Shown here: positions 30,079-30,758 of the stretch, piece after piece
Numbering within the stretch: position 1 is the stretch's first letter
Layout of the letters: the number at the start of each line of letters is the position of its first letter
Origin: CAYOKT01 sp964404605
GTDB lineage: Bacteria; Electryoneota; Electryoneia; Electryoneales; Electryoneaceae
NCBI GenBank assembly: GCA_964404605.1
Contig: CAYOKT010000033.1
Location: forward strand, 1-30,758
DNA: 30,758 nucleotides
Direction: 5' to 3'
Position numbers and translations under genes: made by a program
The notes under the pieces: generated by a model
Databases searched by the model: none
What the model saw: only the letters and a program-made list of their open reading frames with translations
What the model was told of the DNA's origin: nothing

Positions 30079-30119
30079 CACGGCCGGGTGGCCCCGTCAG
30101 CAGGTCGCCCGGCCTCGTG
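30079..30119. repeat. Imperfect long hairpin in the intergenic region
   Basis: CACG-GCCGGG (30079-30088) pairs with CCCGGC (30108-30113), a two-base bulge, then CGTG (30116-30119). The loop region includes GGTGGCCCCGTCA (30087-30099), which differs by one base from the left arm of the hairpin at 24-36 on the other side of the cluster. Confidence 0.4.
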
Positions 30120-30188
30120 TCGCCGGGGAAATAAAAGCTCCCGGGGTCAGACCAAGCTGCACTCGGCTTCGTTGTGGCGAGCAACCCT

Positions 30189-30221
30189 GGTGCGAGACCC
30201 GGGACTGAAGTCCGGGCCACC
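30189..30221. repeat. REP-like palindrome
   Basis: CCCGGGACT and AGTCCGGG (30198-30216) form an 8-bp stem with one bulged G and a tiny TGAA-type loop, closed outside by GGTG (30189-30192) and CACC (30218-30221). The shape and the core GGACTGAAGTCC fit a dispersed extragenic palindrome; copy number elsewhere cannot be seen in this window. Confidence 0.4.
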
Positions 30222-30354
30222 CGTCGAGACTACGCTTTTTCGCCGCCGTGATGCATAGAGGGAATCTTCTAGGGGGAATTCCTAAGGGTGCTGTAACAGC
30301 TGGCATCGCCGCGAAGCTCCCTACGCCGCCGGTTCTGCTCCGCGCCTTGTACCA

Positions 30355-30385
30355 TAAGAAAGCCGCGGCGCTTGCGCGCCGCGGC
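30355..30385 (-). terminator. Intrinsic terminator of the cold-shock gene
   Basis: A perfect 10-bp stem (GCCGCGGCGC at 30362-30371 and its complement at 30376-30385) with a GCAA tetraloop on the minus strand, followed by TTTCTTA. It lies about 30 bp after the csp stop codon and isolates that gene from the large cluster. Confidence 0.85.
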
Positions 30386-30414
30386 GGAAGGTGTCGTATC
30401 AGACAATCGGAACC

Positions 30415-30618
30415 TTAGCGGCCCTGACGCTGAACGTTACGGGCCGCGGGGCCTTTCGGACCGCTTTCGACCTCGAACTCGACCTCTTCGCCTTCCTCGA
30501 GACTACGAAAACCATCACCGCCGATCGCGCTGAAATGCACGAAAACGTCATGGCCGTCTTCCGCCTCGATGAAACCGAAGCCCTTCTTCTCATCGAACCA
30601 CTTCACTCTGCCTTTCAT
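30415..30618 (-). CDS. csp: Cold-shock domain protein (CspA family)
   Basis: A 67-aa single cold-shock domain that binds single-stranded nucleic acid and acts as an RNA chaperone. RNP1 is KGFGFIEAEDG and RNP2 is DVFVHFSAI; the start MKGRVKWFDEKKGFGFI and the end GPKGPAARNV are canonical. Full family length. The ATG at 30618 has only a weak TTGAG site about 7 bp upstream. It is transcribed alone: the gene has its own likely promoter about 70 bp upstream and a strong terminator downstream. It appears to be a core gene next to, but not part of, the polysaccharide cluster. Confidence 0.97.
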   Translation of the reverse strand: MKGRVKWFDEKKGFGFIEAEDGHDVFVHFSAIGGDGFRSLEEGEEVEFEVESGPKGPAARNVQRQGR

Positions 30619-30685
30619 CGGGTACTCAACTTTCTGTTACATCTAACCTCATGCGGAGGCCCCAAATGGCTCCACTTGACCCCGA

Positions 30686-30714
30686 AATGTAGGGCATGGA
30701 CATCCATAATCCAA
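30686..30714 (-). promoter_or_regulatory. Putative promoter of the cold-shock gene
   Basis: On the minus strand TTGGAT (30709-30714) and TACATT (30686-30691) stand 17 bp apart, with moderate matches to sigma70 boxes. This gives a 5' leader of roughly 60-65 nt, in keeping with the untranslated leaders of cold-shock genes. Further upstream, to the window edge, a T-run (30715-30722 on the minus strand) follows a short GGAG/CTCC stem and may end a gene outside the window. Confidence 0.4.
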
Positions 30715-30758
30715 GAAAAAAAGATGTGGAGAGTCTCCTCCCTGCAAGCGGAACCGGT

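Larger units (their letters stand above)
29900..30354. other. Non-coding stretch with several hairpins, no gene recognised
   Basis: About 450 bp between the cluster promoter and the cold-shock gene. It holds short open frames (one of 69 codons on the minus strand) with no ribosome site or recognisable protein. Hairpins: ACGGT-N5-ACCGT at 30006-30020; a 10-bp stem with a 2-nt bulge at 30079-30119; and a palindrome at 30198-30216 enclosed by GGTG/CACC. The segment CCGGGGTCAGACC near 30131-30143 and the palindrome GGGACTGAAGTCC resemble dispersed repeats common in environmental genomes. No tRNA, rRNA, tmRNA or RNase P core is visible. A regulatory RNA leader for the cluster is not excluded but is not supported by a known consensus. 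Confidence 0.5.

Noticed and set aside
30097..30306. 69-codon frame on the minus strand
   Set aside because: No ribosome site or recognisable sequence; it runs through hairpins and a REP-like palindrome.
1..30758. CRISPR arrays, tRNA or rRNA genes, transposases, integrases
   Set aside because: No regularly spaced repeats, cloverleaf-type sequences, rRNA segments or recombinase motifs were seen on either strand.

Overview
The window comes from a GC-rich Gram-negative bacterium. Several proteins point to the FCB (Fibrobacteres-Chlorobi-Bacteroidetes) superphylum or a neighbouring candidate phylum: a TonB-dependent receptor with an N-terminal carboxypeptidase-regulatory-like domain, a PorV/PorQ-type outer-membrane barrel, and four secreted proteins with C-terminal PNPF/PNPY beta-sandwich tails of the type IX secretion/FlgD-like kind. 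Clear Shine-Dalgarno sequences (GGAGG-like) precede most genes. That is unusual for Bacteroidota proper and suits lineages such as Latescibacterota, KSB1 or Eisenbacteria better. The exact phylum cannot be settled from the sequence.

Layout. Twenty genes from 29845 down to 106 all lie on the minus strand. Gaps are mostly under 70 bp, and there are several 4-bp ATGA/GTGA overlaps. They look like one operon or a few overlapping transcription units, preceded by an AT-rich promoter with a palindromic operator at about 29866-29899 and closed by a perfect 13-bp hairpin at 24-56. In transcription order: (a) secreted and surface proteins, namely a GH114-type enzyme with a CBM9-like domain, a double CBM9-like protein and a beta-propeller lipoprotein; (b) a GH36/clan-D-like lipoprotein glycosidase, an SSS symporter and an exported amidohydrolase; (c) a ROK regulator, a GlmU-like nucleotidyltransferase and a galactokinase-like GHMP kinase; (d) an outer-membrane block of TonB receptor, secreted protein, PorV-like barrel and a second paralogous secreted protein; (e) an exported glycosidase-like protein; (f) a cytoplasmic block of AgaS-like SIS protein, PfkB kinase, amidohydrolase, YjbQ, a second SSS symporter, a 41-aa membrane peptide and a class II aldolase. 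Separately, at the right end, lie about 450 bp of non-coding DNA with several hairpins and a single-gene cold-shock protein unit with its own promoter and terminator.

How the genes may work together (inference). The set reads as a polysaccharide utilisation locus without SusD. GH114 is the endo-alpha-1,4-polygalactosaminidase family. The SIS protein, PfkB kinase and class II aldolase match the last three steps of the Aga pathway: galactosamine-6-P to tagatose-6-P, to tagatose-1,6-bisP, to trioses. The alpha-galactosidase-like lipoprotein, the galactokinase-like kinase and the uridylyltransferase-like protein would handle galactose or an N-acetylhexosamine. The simplest substrate fitting all of these is an alpha-1,4 galactosamine/galactose polymer, such as fungal galactosaminogalactan or Pel-type exopolysaccharide. 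A dedicated hexosamine 6-kinase and an obvious NagA/AgaA deacetylase are not seen, so this assignment is a hypothesis.
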